From GCA-2683135 sp964507445 (GTDB lineage Bacteria > Planctomycetota > GCA-002687715), in NCBI GenBank assembly GCA_964507445.1, contig CAZDQF010000029.1:1-25341 (forward strand): a DNA stretch of 25,341 nt. Direction: 5' to 3'. The translations under genes were made by a program, and so were the position numbers. Numbering within the stretch: position 1 is the stretch's first letter; each line of letters begins with the position of its first letter. Under the pieces are notes generated by a model. The model was not told the origin of the DNA and ran no database searches. It saw only the letters and a list, made by a program, of their open reading frames with translations. This document shows positions 8,237-17,500 of this stretch, one piece after another.

Positions 8237-9748
8237 ATGGCACACCCCAGCGATTCCCCCCGGGTCGGCGTCAGCGGTCTCTCCCTCTACGTGCCCCGCT
8301 TGCGGGTGCCGTTGGAGGCGTGGTGTCAGTGGACCGGGAACCCGTGGGAGAAGATCCGTCGTGTGGTGGGGCGCAGCTTCCGCATGCCGGCGCCCCACGA
8401 GGACGTCTACACCATGGCCGCGAGCGCGGCCTTGAAGCTGATCACCACTCACCAGATCGATCCGGAGCGGATCGGCATGCTCGCCCTCGGGACCGAGTCC
8501 AGCAAGGACAACTCCGCCGGCGCGGTGATCGTCCGTGGCATGCTGGATCAGGCGCTGGAGCAACGCGGCCTGCGACGGCTGTCGCGGGCCTGCGAGGTGC
8601 CGGAGTTCAAGCACGCCTGTCTCGGCGGGATCTACGGTCTGAAGGCGGCGCTCCGCTACGTCGCAACGGACGGGGCTGATCGTCAGGCGCTGGTGATCTC
8701 GGTGGACATCGCTGAGTACGAACGTGGCAGCACAGGGGAGCAGACCCAGGGAGCGGGGGCGGTGGCCATGCTGGTGGAGCGCGATCCAGCGCTGTTCAGC
8801 GTCGACCTTGCCACGTCCGGCAGCGCCAGCGCCTTCCGCGGTCCGGACTTCAGGAAGCCCTTCGCGCGGCATTTCCTGGACGGTTACGTGCAGGGGACCC
8901 GGCGCGTCCATGACTTCCCCGTGTTCAGCGGCAAGTACTCCACCTTCGCCTACATCGACGAGACCGTGCGGGCCGTGGATCATCTGTTGCGACGCAAGGG
9001 GCGGTCGGCGAAGTCGTACTACAAGTCGCTGCGAGCCATCTTCTTTCACCGACCCTACGCCCTGATGCCCGTGCAGGGGGTGGCGTTCCTGTTCGTCCGC
9101 GCCCTGGCCGGGGCGTTCCATGAGTCGGATGAGGATCGTGAGCGTCTGACCGGCCTGTGCGCCGACGCCGACGTGGACCCTCAGGCGGTCCTCGAGGAGA
9201 CCGGTCGGATCCCTGATCTCTACGGTGACCTGCTGGCGTCCAAGGAGCCTCGGGACCCCTATCCCCAGACCAGCGTCCTGGCCAGTCACCTGCGCAAGAC
9301 GCCCTACTTCCAGGAGCTGCTCGGGGACCGATTGAGCCTGGGAGCGGACAAGGCCATGGACCTGGGCAATCTGTACACGGCGGCGCTCCCGGCCTGGTTG
9401 GCGGCGGGGTTCGAGCACGCGCTGGAGGCGGGCATGGAGCTCGCCGGTGAGGAGTTGCTGGCCATCGGCTACGGCTCCGGCGACGCCGCGGAGGCCCTGT
9501 CGCTCAGGGTTGAGGAGGACTGGAGGGAGGCGGCGGGTCGCATCGAGTTCGAGGCCGCCCTGGCGCAACCGTTGGATCTGGAGCAGGCCCAGTACGAGGC
9601 GCTGCATGACGGCCTCGAGGTCCCGGGACTGCAGCTCGCGCCCAGAGAGGAGTTCCGCATCGGCCGGGTCGGCCGGCAGCACGACGTGGGCTTTCAGGAC
9701 ATCGGCGTCGAGTACTACGAGTTCGGAGCGGCGGGCTCTACTTCGTGA
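8237..9748 (+). CDS. 3-hydroxy-3-methylglutaryl-CoA synthase family protein
   Basis: A 503-aa thiolase-fold enzyme. HMG-CoA synthases condense acetyl-CoA with acetoacetyl-CoA, or perform the equivalent beta-branching on carrier-bound polyketides. All three catalytic residues can be placed: Glu87 in LALGTESSKD, Cys128 in EFKHACLGGIYGLKAA (acyl-enzyme) and His271 in FFHRPYALM. GISG-like strand VGVSGLSLYVPR opens the protein, and FSGKYSTFAYIDETVRAVDH precedes the His motif as in the family. It is clearly longer than the roughly 390 aa usual for bacterial MvaS; most of the excess lies after residue 290, in an acidic helical C-terminal part. Start ATG 8237, with a TAGGGTG-like purine stretch ahead of it. 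No HMG-CoA reductase or mevalonate kinase is in the window. Its last 11 bp overlap the converging PPC-protein gene. Family confident, precise reaction not. Confidence 0.85.
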   Translation: MAHPSDSPRVGVSGLSLYVPRLRVPLEAWCQWTGNPWEKIRRVVGRSFRMPAPHEDVYTMAASAALKLITTHQIDPERIGMLALGTESSKDNSAGAVIVRGMLDQALEQRGLRRLSRACEVPEFKHACLGGIYGLKAALRYVATDGADRQALVISVDIAEYERGSTGEQTQGAGAVAMLVERDPALFSVDLATSGSASAFRGPDFRKPFARHFLDGYVQGTRRVHDFPVFSGKYSTFAYIDETVRAVDHLLRRKGRSAKSYYKSLRAIFFHRPYALMPVQGVAFLFVRALAGAFHESDEDRERLTGLCADADVDPQAVLEETGRIPDLYGDLLASKEPRDPYPQTSVLASHLRKTPYFQELLGDRLSLGADKAMDLGNLYTAALPAWLAAGFEHALEAGMELAGEELLAIGYGSGDAAEALSLRVEEDWREAAGRIEFEAALAQPLDLEQAQYEALHDGLEVPGLQLAPREEFRIGRVGRQHDVGFQDIGVEYYEFGAAGSTS

Positions 9749-12700
9749 CCTGGAGGGGGAACGGCAGCCCGTACTCCACCACGGTCTCTCCTCCCACCTT
9801 GCCTTCCGCTCGCAGGACCACGTTCCGCGTGCCGAGCTCCGCGTTCTTGGTCGCGTCGAGCTGCAGGACCACGATGCGGCGCCCCGGCTCCGCGGTGACG
9901 GCGGGCGCCTTGATGCTGCCGCCGATGGTCTTCGGTCTGCCCTTCCCGTCCCGTCCTGAGACGAACCCCTCGAGGGAGATCTTCACCGGGCCGTCGAAGC
10001 CGGCCGCGCGCGTGACCTGAGCCGCGAGGCGGGTCTTCTTGCCGCGCGCCACCCGCGGCGGGAACGGGGCCTGACGGGCGCGCAGCACCATCAGCCGTTC
10101 CCGGGTCGGCGTCAATTCGGTCGCCACCGATCGGTGGTATTCAGCGATCCGGTCCTGCTGGGAAGGGGAGCGCTCGGACTCGGGCAGGAACAGGATGGAC
10201 GGGATGTCCGCGGGTACGCTCGGGTCCGGGAGGCCGGGCTTGGGGTTCGACGTGACGGACACCCGGAACCGTCCGATGAGATGGTTGAGGTGGACGGTCT
10301 GGTGATCGAGCACGAGGCGGAGCACCGTGGCCCCCGTGTGGGTGGCGGGTGCCTTCAGGCGCCACGTGGCGACGCAGTCCTTGCCCATGTTCTGGGAGAT
10401 GGCCCATCCGGTGGCCGGGTTACCGTCCAGGGTGTGGCCGATGGGAAAGCCCTGCTGTTGGAAGCTGGCCTGAGGTTGGTGGAGCGCGTGTGGCCGGGAG
10501 GCCTCCGGTCCTCCCCTGGGCCAGGACCAGGCCTGGATGGAGGAGAGGACGAAGTTGCCGTTCACCGCGAGCCCGGGGCCGCCGCCCGGGAGAGTCTTGT
10601 CTGCGAGAGCCTCCAGTCGGATGCCGGTGATGGGACTGACGTCCGTGGCCAGCTCCACCGTGTAGGTGTCCTTGGGGGCGACCGCCGTGCGGGCGCGGAC
10701 CACGTGTTGAGCTTGCTCCTCGAACTCCACTCCGTGCTCTGAGCGCAACGCCGTGACGGTCGCCGGCACCCAGCGCACCATGGTCTCGCGCTGTTGTTCC
10801 TCCCAGGCGCGCCTGGCCGCTGTGAGCTCGGGAGTGTCCGTCTTCAGCACCCGCTCCAGCTGTGTGATCTCCAGGCTGCCACCGAAGCCCGATTCGATCT
10901 CATGGATGTGTTCGCGGATACGGCCGAGGCGCTCGTTCACGTGCTCGTGGAAGTACTCCGCGAGGAAGCGCTGCTGCTCTGCTGTGGGCTGAGGACTACG
11001 GGCCGCGGTGACCACGGCCTCGGGCCAGGCGGCGCCGTCGCCCGGCAGACGGGCGCTGGCGGCGGAGAGCCGGAAGCGCCCCAGCAGGTGGTCGCTGCCG
11101 TGCTGCTGGTCGAGGGTCACGGTGAGCCGTGTCCTCGGGCCCGCCTGCAGAGTGTGCTGCAGGTCGAAGACCGCCCAGTTGTCGCGTCCCTCCTGGGGAT
11201 AGACCGCCCACCCGGTGCCGGTGTTCCCGTCCACCGACGAGGCGACGGGGTAGTTGTCCTGGGAGAAGCGCGCTGTGGGCCCGGTGAGCTTCACCGGCGC
11301 GGGGGCGGCTCCGTCGCCGCCGGGGGTCGCGGTCACGGTGATCTCGCTGAGGACGAAGTTGCCGCTGGCGGAGTTCCGTCCGGGGCCGTTGCGGGGGAGG
11401 CGTTCGTCCGTGAGGACCTCCAGGCGCAGGGCGCGGAGCTCCTGGGCGCCGGTCTCGAGGGTGACGGTGTAGGTGTCCGTGGGGATCTTCGCTCCCGTCG
11501 CCAGAACGGACCCGTCATCCAGGATGGACATGGTGCTGCCCTTCGCTGAGGTGGCCTGCTGGGGCTTGAGGACCCGCCACGTGGGTTCGGGGGCCGCCAG
11601 GCGGTCCTTCCACGCCTTTAGCGCGCGGGAGTCCTCCTCGCGGCGTTCGTTCAGTTGCGTCCGCAGATTCTCCAACTGCGCCGCGTGCTTGCGTTGATCA
11701 TCTTCCGACGGTGGTCCCAGGGCGGCGACGGTGACCGCCGGGGCCGGCAACACGGTGATGTAGGCCTGCGTCCGATCGCCTCCCGCGCCCTCGGGAACGC
11801 AGTGGACTCGCGTCGATCGGTCGCCGATCCTGCCCGTGGCCACGGCGGCGATGGGGACCGAACCGAGGGCCGCTTCCGTGGTGGCTCCCAGGGTGAATAC
11901 GCTGGTCCAGCCGTTGTCCGGTCCCAGGGTCACGGGTGACGCGGTGACCCCTGGGGGGAGGTCGGGGAAGGTCACCTGCACCTGACCCTTGAACCCACCG
12001 GTGCGGGTGGCCTGGCACCAGAGCTTGCGGTGGCTGCCCCTGCTGACCCTGGCGGCGTCGGGCAGGAACCGGACGGCGAAGGACGGCGCTTCTCGATTCG
12101 GGGGCCCGATGATCAGGGTGTAGCGATGGTCGGGGCCGCCGTGGCCCGCTACATCCGTCACCTCGGCGGTGTAGGCGCCCGGGCCCAGGTCCAGCTGCAG
12201 GCGGGGGTCGGGCCCCTTGTGGTCGTCGTTGACGGCGATCCGTTTGCCGGCGGCGTCGTGGACCGCCAACAGGGCGTCCATTGCGGAGCCCGCGCTCCGG
12301 GCGTCAACCCTCAGGACCAACCGTTGCTTCTTGCCGACCTCGAAGCCGATGGTGTGGGACTCGCCGGGCCGAGCGATGCAGCCGCTCACCTCACCGGGGA
12401 CGGCCAGGGTGGTTGCTCCTGGTGTCGCGGGAGAGGTGGCGCCGGGAGCCGCCGGGGTCGCGCTCTCCTCAGCTCCGTGGATGCGGTAGGTGAAGGCTCT
12501 GCCGCCACGGTGCCGCAGGTCCCGGATCTTCAGGTCGTAGACGCCGTCGTGGTCCGGGGTGAACCGAAGGGAGACGTCACCATCGTGGCCGACATCCTCC
12601 CAGGCGAGGGTCCTGCGGTCGCCTCCCTCTACGGTGACCGCGGGCTCGAGCATGGACCCAAGGCTCGCCGCGCTGACGTGGAACGTCACGGGCCGCCGGG

Positions 12701-13136
12701 CTCGTCCCTCGAACTGGACGCGGTCTCCCTGCTGAGGTCGTTCGATGGCGCCGGTCAGCACGATCGGGAAGCCCGGTATCCGGGTGAGCTTCCCTTCCGC
12801 AGCGCGGACCTGGAACACTGGGTCCTTCGATATGTAGAGGGGGAGCGCGTTGGATACGCCTCGAGGGGTCACGAGCCTGAGGTCGCAGGGGCCCAGGGGG
12901 GTCGCGGAGGTGGTCGTCACGACCACCCGGGCCATGCCGGGTTTGTGCGACGCGACGTGCGCGGAGATGCCCGTCGTGGGGCCGAACACCACCGATTGCA
13001 GGTCGGCCAGGTGCCTGCCGGTCACCAGGATCTCTGTCGTGCCGGGCCGAAGGGCGGCGGCGGGCTGGAGGGTCTGGATGACCGGTGCGGGACCGCTGGC
13101 GAGGAGCCCCAGGAGGGCCAGGGTGAGGGTGGACAT
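9738..13136 (-). CDS. Secreted PPC-domain protein with IPT-like and tandem planctomycete C-terminal modules
   Basis: An exported 1132-aa protein. The frame is open to 13667, but ATG 13136 overlaps the stop of the DUF1501 gene (TGATG) and starts a short signal peptide (MSTLTLALLGLLASG), so I start there. Domains in order: an IPT/TIG-like fold (about 18-102, ending SNALPLYIS); a PPC-like beta-sandwich (about 105-220); an Ala/Thr/Pro linker (222-246); a second, clearer PPC domain (about 247-344, with DALLAVHDAAGKRIAVNDD); an Ig-like part (about 350-465); a coiled segment; then two copies of a ~210-residue module (about 519-735 and 787-1003), each with a 'LP-x-x-GPG-x-NGNFVLS' block, 'xxxPVAxxxDGNxxTGWA' and 'LxGRFRxS'. 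A last Ig-like part (about 1025-1132) ends in PFPLQVTK. Third gene of the operon, translationally coupled. Binding or adhesive role likely; no enzyme site seen. Confidence 0.88.
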   Translation of the reverse strand: MSTLTLALLGLLASGPAPVIQTLQPAAALRPGTTEILVTGRHLADLQSVVFGPTTGISAHVASHKPGMARVVVTTTSATPLGPCDLRLVTPRGVSNALPLYISKDPVFQVRAAEGKLTRIPGFPIVLTGAIERPQQGDRVQFEGRARRPVTFHVSAASLGSMLEPAVTVEGGDRRTLAWEDVGHDGDVSLRFTPDHDGVYDLKIRDLRHRGGRAFTYRIHGAEESATPAAPGATSPATPGATTLAVPGEVSGCIARPGESHTIGFEVGKKQRLVLRVDARSAGSAMDALLAVHDAAGKRIAVNDDHKGPDPRLQLDLGPGAYTAEVTDVAGHGGPDHRYTLIIGPPNREAPSFAVRFLPDAARVSRGSHRKLWCQATRTGGFKGQVQVTFPDLPPGVTASPVTLGPDNGWTSVFTLGATTEAALGSVPIAAVATGRIGDRSTRVHCVPEGAGGDRTQAYITVLPAPAVTVAALGPPSEDDQRKHAAQLENLRTQLNERREEDSRALKAWKDRLAAPEPTWRVLKPQQATSAKGSTMSILDDGSVLATGAKIPTDTYTVTLETGAQELRALRLEVLTDERLPRNGPGRNSASGNFVLSEITVTATPGGDGAAPAPVKLTGPTARFSQDNYPVASSVDGNTGTGWAVYPQEGRDNWAVFDLQHTLQAGPRTRLTVTLDQQHGSDHLLGRFRLSAASARLPGDGAAWPEAVVTAARSPQPTAEQQRFLAEYFHEHVNERLGRIREHIHEIESGFGGSLEITQLERVLKTDTPELTAARRAWEEQQRETMVRWVPATVTALRSEHGVEFEEQAQHVVRARTAVAPKDTYTVELATDVSPITGIRLEALADKTLPGGGPGLAVNGNFVLSSIQAWSWPRGGPEASRPHALHQPQASFQQQGFPIGHTLDGNPATGWAISQNMGKDCVATWRLKAPATHTGATVLRLVLDHQTVHLNHLIGRFRVSVTSNPKPGLPDPSVPADIPSILFLPESERSPSQQDRIAEYHRSVATELTPTRERLMVLRARQAPFPPRVARGKKTRLAAQVTRAAGFDGPVKISLEGFVSGRDGKGRPKTIGGSIKAPAVTAEPGRRIVVLQLDATKNAELGTRNVVLRAEGKVGGETVVEYGLPFPLQVTK

Positions 13137-13138
13137 CA
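13136..13138 (-). promoter_or_regulatory. TGATG stop/start overlap coupling DUF1501 and PPC genes
   Basis: Read on the minus strand, the TGA ending the DUF1501 gene (13138-13136) shares its last A with the ATG of the PPC-protein gene (13136-13134). This arrangement is a standard sign of translational coupling and fixes the downstream start. Confidence 0.75.
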
Positions 13139-14575
13139 GAACAACTCGAGGACCGGCTCCGCCTTGATCAGCTCGCGGGGCTGGTTGAGGTGGTTCGTCA
13201 CCATCATGTGGGGGTCGATGCCGAGGGCGTGGTACACGCTGGACAGGATGCGCGTCGGGTGCACGGCGTTGTCCTTGGGGGACGAACCGGTCTCGTCTGA
13301 CGCGCCGTACACGGAGCCGCGTTGGATGCCGCCGCCGGCCACGAGTGCCGTGTAGCAGTAGGGCCAGTGGTCCCGACCCTTGGCGGAGTTGGTGTTCCCG
13401 GAGGTGCTGACTCCCATCTTGGGGCTGCGGCCGAACTCGCCGATGGCCACCACCATGGTCTCGTCCAGCAGCCCGCGATCGTCGAGATCGGCGAGGAGGG
13501 ACGACAGGCCGCTGTCCAGCTTGGGGCAGTGGAGGTTCTTCAGGGGACCGAAGTTCTCCGCGTGGGTGTCGAAGGCGTCCACCCTGGGGTTGCCGTTGGC
13601 CACCGCCGGCCAGTTGACCTGTACGAAGCGGGTGCCCGCTTCGATGAGGCGCCGCGCCAACAGACAACTCTGCCCGAAGGTGTGGCGGCCATACCGGTCG
13701 CGCATCTCTGCCGGTTCCTTCGACAGGTCGAAGGCGTTCCGGGCGCGGGCGGAGGTCACGAGCTCCAGGGCTCGTTGCTGGTAGCGGGACAGGGCTGTCC
13801 GCTCCAGCGCCTTGTCGAGCTCGGGCATGGCGGCGTTGACCTTGTCGAGGAGCCTCGCCCGACGGGACATGCGCTCCGGGCTGACGCCGGCGCGCAGGGA
13901 GAGATCGTCCAGCTTGATCTCCTTGTTCGGGTCCTGGAACAGGTAGTAAGGGTCGTAGGCCGGTCCGTAGAAGCCGGCGGACCCGCCCTTGCCGATGACG
14001 TTCGATTCCTGCAGGGGCCGCGGCAGCATGACGAACGGCAGCATGGAGCCGTCGATGGGCTTCAGCTTGCTGATGTGGGAACCCGCGGTGGGGAAGTCGT
14101 TGGGCGCCGGCGGCTCCAGCTGTCCGGACGGGGAGACCTTGTCCGGGGTGTAGCCGGTGAGCATCTGGTAGATGGCGGCGGTGTGGTTGAACAGGCCGAC
14201 CGGGGTGTAGCTCACGGACCTGATGAGGGTGGCCTTGTGCAGGACCTTGGCCAGCTTCGGCATGGTCTCGCTGACCATCACCCCGGGCACGCTGGTCTTG
14301 ATGGGGCTGAAGTCGCCGCGGATGTTGTCCGGCGCGTCCGGCTTGGGGTCCCAGATGTCGATGTGGCTCGGGCCACCCTGGAGGAACACGAGGATGGCGC
14401 TCTTGGCCTTGCCGAATCCCGGTCCCCCGGACCCGCGAGCAGGTCGCGCGAGGGCCTCGAGGTTGAGGATGTTGGCGAGGCTGATGCCCATCATGCCCGC
14501 GCCTCCCGCTCGGAGGAGCTCGCGCCGGGAGATGCCGTCACAGGTCGCGCCGGGGAGTCCGGGGATGGAGATCAT
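13136..14575 (-). CDS. DUF1501 family exported protein
   Basis: A 479-aa protein of a family abundant in planctomycetes, related to the alkaline phosphatase/sulfatase fold, mostly of unknown biochemical role. The N-terminus carries a twin-arginine-type signal, ISRRELLRAGGAGMMG (15-30), followed by a hydrophobic stretch, so Tat export of a folded protein is expected. Family hallmarks are the strand AILVFLQGGPSHIDIWDPKP, VMVSETMPKLAKVLHK, the VAIGEFGRSPKMG block and GRDHWPYCYTALVAGGGIQ. The length is typical. Start ATG 14575 lies 13 nt downstream of the preceding gene's stop, and its own stop overlaps the next start. In planctomycetes DUF1501 genes regularly follow DUF1549/DUF1553 genes, as they do here, so the two probably act together outside the cytoplasm. 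Which reaction they carry out cannot be said. Confidence 0.93.
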   Translation of the reverse strand: MISIPGLPGATCDGISRRELLRAGGAGMMGISLANILNLEALARPARGSGGPGFGKAKSAILVFLQGGPSHIDIWDPKPDAPDNIRGDFSPIKTSVPGVMVSETMPKLAKVLHKATLIRSVSYTPVGLFNHTAAIYQMLTGYTPDKVSPSGQLEPPAPNDFPTAGSHISKLKPIDGSMLPFVMLPRPLQESNVIGKGGSAGFYGPAYDPYYLFQDPNKEIKLDDLSLRAGVSPERMSRRARLLDKVNAAMPELDKALERTALSRYQQRALELVTSARARNAFDLSKEPAEMRDRYGRHTFGQSCLLARRLIEAGTRFVQVNWPAVANGNPRVDAFDTHAENFGPLKNLHCPKLDSGLSSLLADLDDRGLLDETMVVAIGEFGRSPKMGVSTSGNTNSAKGRDHWPYCYTALVAGGGIQRGSVYGASDETGSSPKDNAVHPTRILSSVYHALGIDPHMMVTNHLNQPRELIKAEPVLELF

Positions 14576-14588
14576 GCTCGTTCTCGCT

Positions 14589-17500
14589 TCATCGATTGAA
14601 GAGGAATGCAGGACTGTTGATCAGGGCCCACATGAGGTCCTGGGCCGCGGTGAGGCGCTGCGGACCGTCTCCGAAGGCGGAGAAGGTGGAGAGCTCCTCC
14701 TTTGTCGGGGCACGGCACAGGGCGGCCCAGTACAGCTCGGTCACCACCGCCGCGTCTTCGGCGTGCGTCGAGATGAGGGTGGAGACCAGCCCCTTGGGGT
14801 TCACGGTGGCGCCGTGGATGGACTCGCCGTTCACCAGGTTCAAGGCGTGGGCGAGGCTGAGGTCGTTGGTGCGGGCGCACTCGCAGGCGGAGTCCCGCTT
14901 CGGCCGTCCGAACAGCTTGAGGAAGTCGTCGTTCTTGACCAACCCGTCCGGCGCCTCCACCGGGCGGGCGCCCTCCGGGAGACCGGCGATACGCGGAGCC
15001 ACGCCGGTGGCCACGGACACCGCCTCCATGAGCTGCTCCGCGGACAGCCTGCGGGGGATGCAGTGAGAGAAGTTGGTGCTGTCGTCTTCGTTCCAGCGGT
15101 TGGAACGGAAAGACATCTGGTAGGTGGCCGACCGGCAGATGGTGCGCACGAGATCGTTGAAGTCGAAGCCGCTCTCGATGAACCGGCGCTCCAGGTGATC
15201 CAACAGGTCCGGGTTCACCGGCGGGTTGCCGGCCCGGATGTCATCCACCGGTTCGATGATGCCGCGGCCGAGGAAGTAGCTCCACACGCGGTTGACGTAG
15301 GACCGAGCGAACAGCGGGTTCTCAGGTGAGGTGAGCCACTGGGCCAGGGCCGTCAGGCGATCCCCCTCCGCTTCGGGGACCAGGTCCTCGGCGACGGGGA
15401 CCCTGGGCGCGACCTGACGAGACGTACGGGGGTGGATGGCCTCACCGCCATCGTAGTTGTCGAAGACGATCATCTCACCCGCCCGCGGCCCCCCCTTGAA
15501 CCGCACGCGCGCGAAGTGGGCCGAGAACTCGTAGTACTGGTCCTGGGTCCACCGTTCGAAGGGGTGGTTGTGGCACTTGTTGCAGTTGAAGCGGACCCCG
15601 AGGAACGTCTGGGTGATGTCCTCCGTGAGCTTCAGGGGGTCGGGGACCTGCCCCTTGTCCGTGACCGCCCGCAGGTAGTTGGCCGCCGCCTTCTGGTAGG
15701 TGCTGCCGCCGGTGGTCAGGAGCTCACGGACGAACTGGTCGTAGGGCTTGTTCTCCGCCACGCTGCGGGAGAGCCAGCGGCGGAAGACCCAGACACCCTT
15801 GTCTCCGAGGGTCCGGCTCTGGCACTGCAGGAGGTCCGCCCACTTGTTGGCCCAGTGCTCGACGAACTGCGGATCACCGATCAGGGCGTCGATGAGCCGT
15901 TCGCGCTTCTCCCGGCTCGGGGTCTGATCCTCGACGAACGTGCGGGCGAGCGCTGTCCTGGGCGGCCGTCCGGTGAGGTCCAGGTAGACGCGGCGGACGA
16001 ACTCCGCGTCCGTGCACAGGGCCGACGGGAGAGACTTGATCTTGCGGAGCTTGTCCTGCACCAGCTCGTCGATGACGTTGTGCTGGGGGCCGGGTCGCCA
16101 GGCGTATCCCGTCCGGTCGCCCATGACGCTGACGGGGGAGCTGGCGTACATGCCCTCGTAACGAACGAGGACGGCGGATTCGCCTCGGCGGGCTCCGGTG
16201 ATCCGGTTGCCGTCGGCGGTGGCGATCTCCACGTCGCTGGTGGAGATGATGGCGTCCTCGGTCACGTCCCGGGTGGTCCCGTCTTCGTAGTGGGCGATCA
16301 CCAGCACCCGTTGGGACTGGGCGGGGAGCGCCATGTTCACGGACGCGGGGATGACCTCCAGGCGTTGCACCGTGGATGAGGGTCCGAGCTGCGCCGTGGC
16401 GCCCTGCCGGACCCACTGCAGGAGGGTGTCGTAGCGTCTGGTCCCGGGCTCCAGCACGGTGCCGCCCTCATGGGGTATGGCGCCGGTGGGCTTGAGCAGC
16501 ATGAGGCTGGATGCGGGCTCGATGCGGTTGACCCGTCTCCCTCCGAGCTCCTGGACGAGGGCGCGATGGTCGGACAGGGGGTCAAAGCCGCGGAGCGAGA
16601 GCAGGAACCCGTTCTGCCCGTCCTGCGCCCCGTGGCAGGTGCCGTTGCTGCAGCCGGTGCTGCTCATGATGGGCATGACGTCGCGACCGAAGTGCACGGG
16701 CGGTGGGTCGGCGGCCAGCACCGACACCGGGACGCGAGCCACCAGGCCCCGGGCCTCGACGGTCAGGGTGGCCTGACCCTCGGAGCGGGGCACCACACGG
16801 CCGCTGTCGACGGCCACGATCCCCGCCGGCTCGACGGAGGTCTGGATCTCGTCGGTGACGTCCACGGCGCCGGACGGGGTGTGGGCCCAGACCAGGAGGC
16901 CCCGTCGATCCCTGGGGTCCGTGAACACCATCTTCGCAGGGGCGACCTCCAGGGAGGTGACCAGGGGACCGGTGGTCGGCGACGCCTCGTTCTCGAGCGG
17001 CACCGGCACGAAGGCGCGGAGCTGACGGCCGCCTGCCGCGTCGTAGATCCGGATCACCCCGTCCTGACCGCAGGTCGCGACCTCAGGCTGGGTGGGGCGG
17101 AAGTCCAGGTCGAAGATCGCCCCCCTGTGCCCCGTCAGCCGCGCCTTGACCGCGCCGGTCTTGGCGTCGTGGACGCGGGCAGCCGCGTCGATCCCCCCGG
17201 CGGCGATGAGCGCACCGTCCCGGCTGTACGCGACCGCGTGGACGCTGCCGGACTGACGCTCCAGCTTCCTGACGAGGTTGGTGTCATTGCGGGCGGCGGT
17301 GCGTTTCTGGTTGTCGGAGACACGGTAGACGAAGGTGGTGCCCTGGTCGCCGCCGTAGACCACGGCGTCCATGGTGGGGTGCCGGGACATGTCCAGCACC
17401 TTCTCAAGGGGGTTGTTGATGTCATCGACGAAGCGACGATGCTCCAGGTCGATGATCTTCATGGCCTTGTCACGGCCGCCGGAGACGAGCTGCTTGCCGT

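Noticed and set aside
8033..9682. Minus-strand open frame of 549 codons opposite the HMG-CoA-synthase homologue
   Set aside because: The plus strand carries conserved catalytic motifs; the antisense frame has biased Leu/Gln/His/Arg content and no domain signature.
13137..13667. N-terminal extension of the PPC-protein reading frame by 177 residues
   Set aside because: It overlies the DUF1501 coding region, which has clear family motifs, and its composition is Arg/Pro/Gly-rich as in shadow frames. The signal peptide starts at ATG 13136.
12030..14599. Long plus-strand frames opposite the PPC and DUF1501 genes
   Set aside because: Antisense shadows of confidently assigned minus-strand genes.
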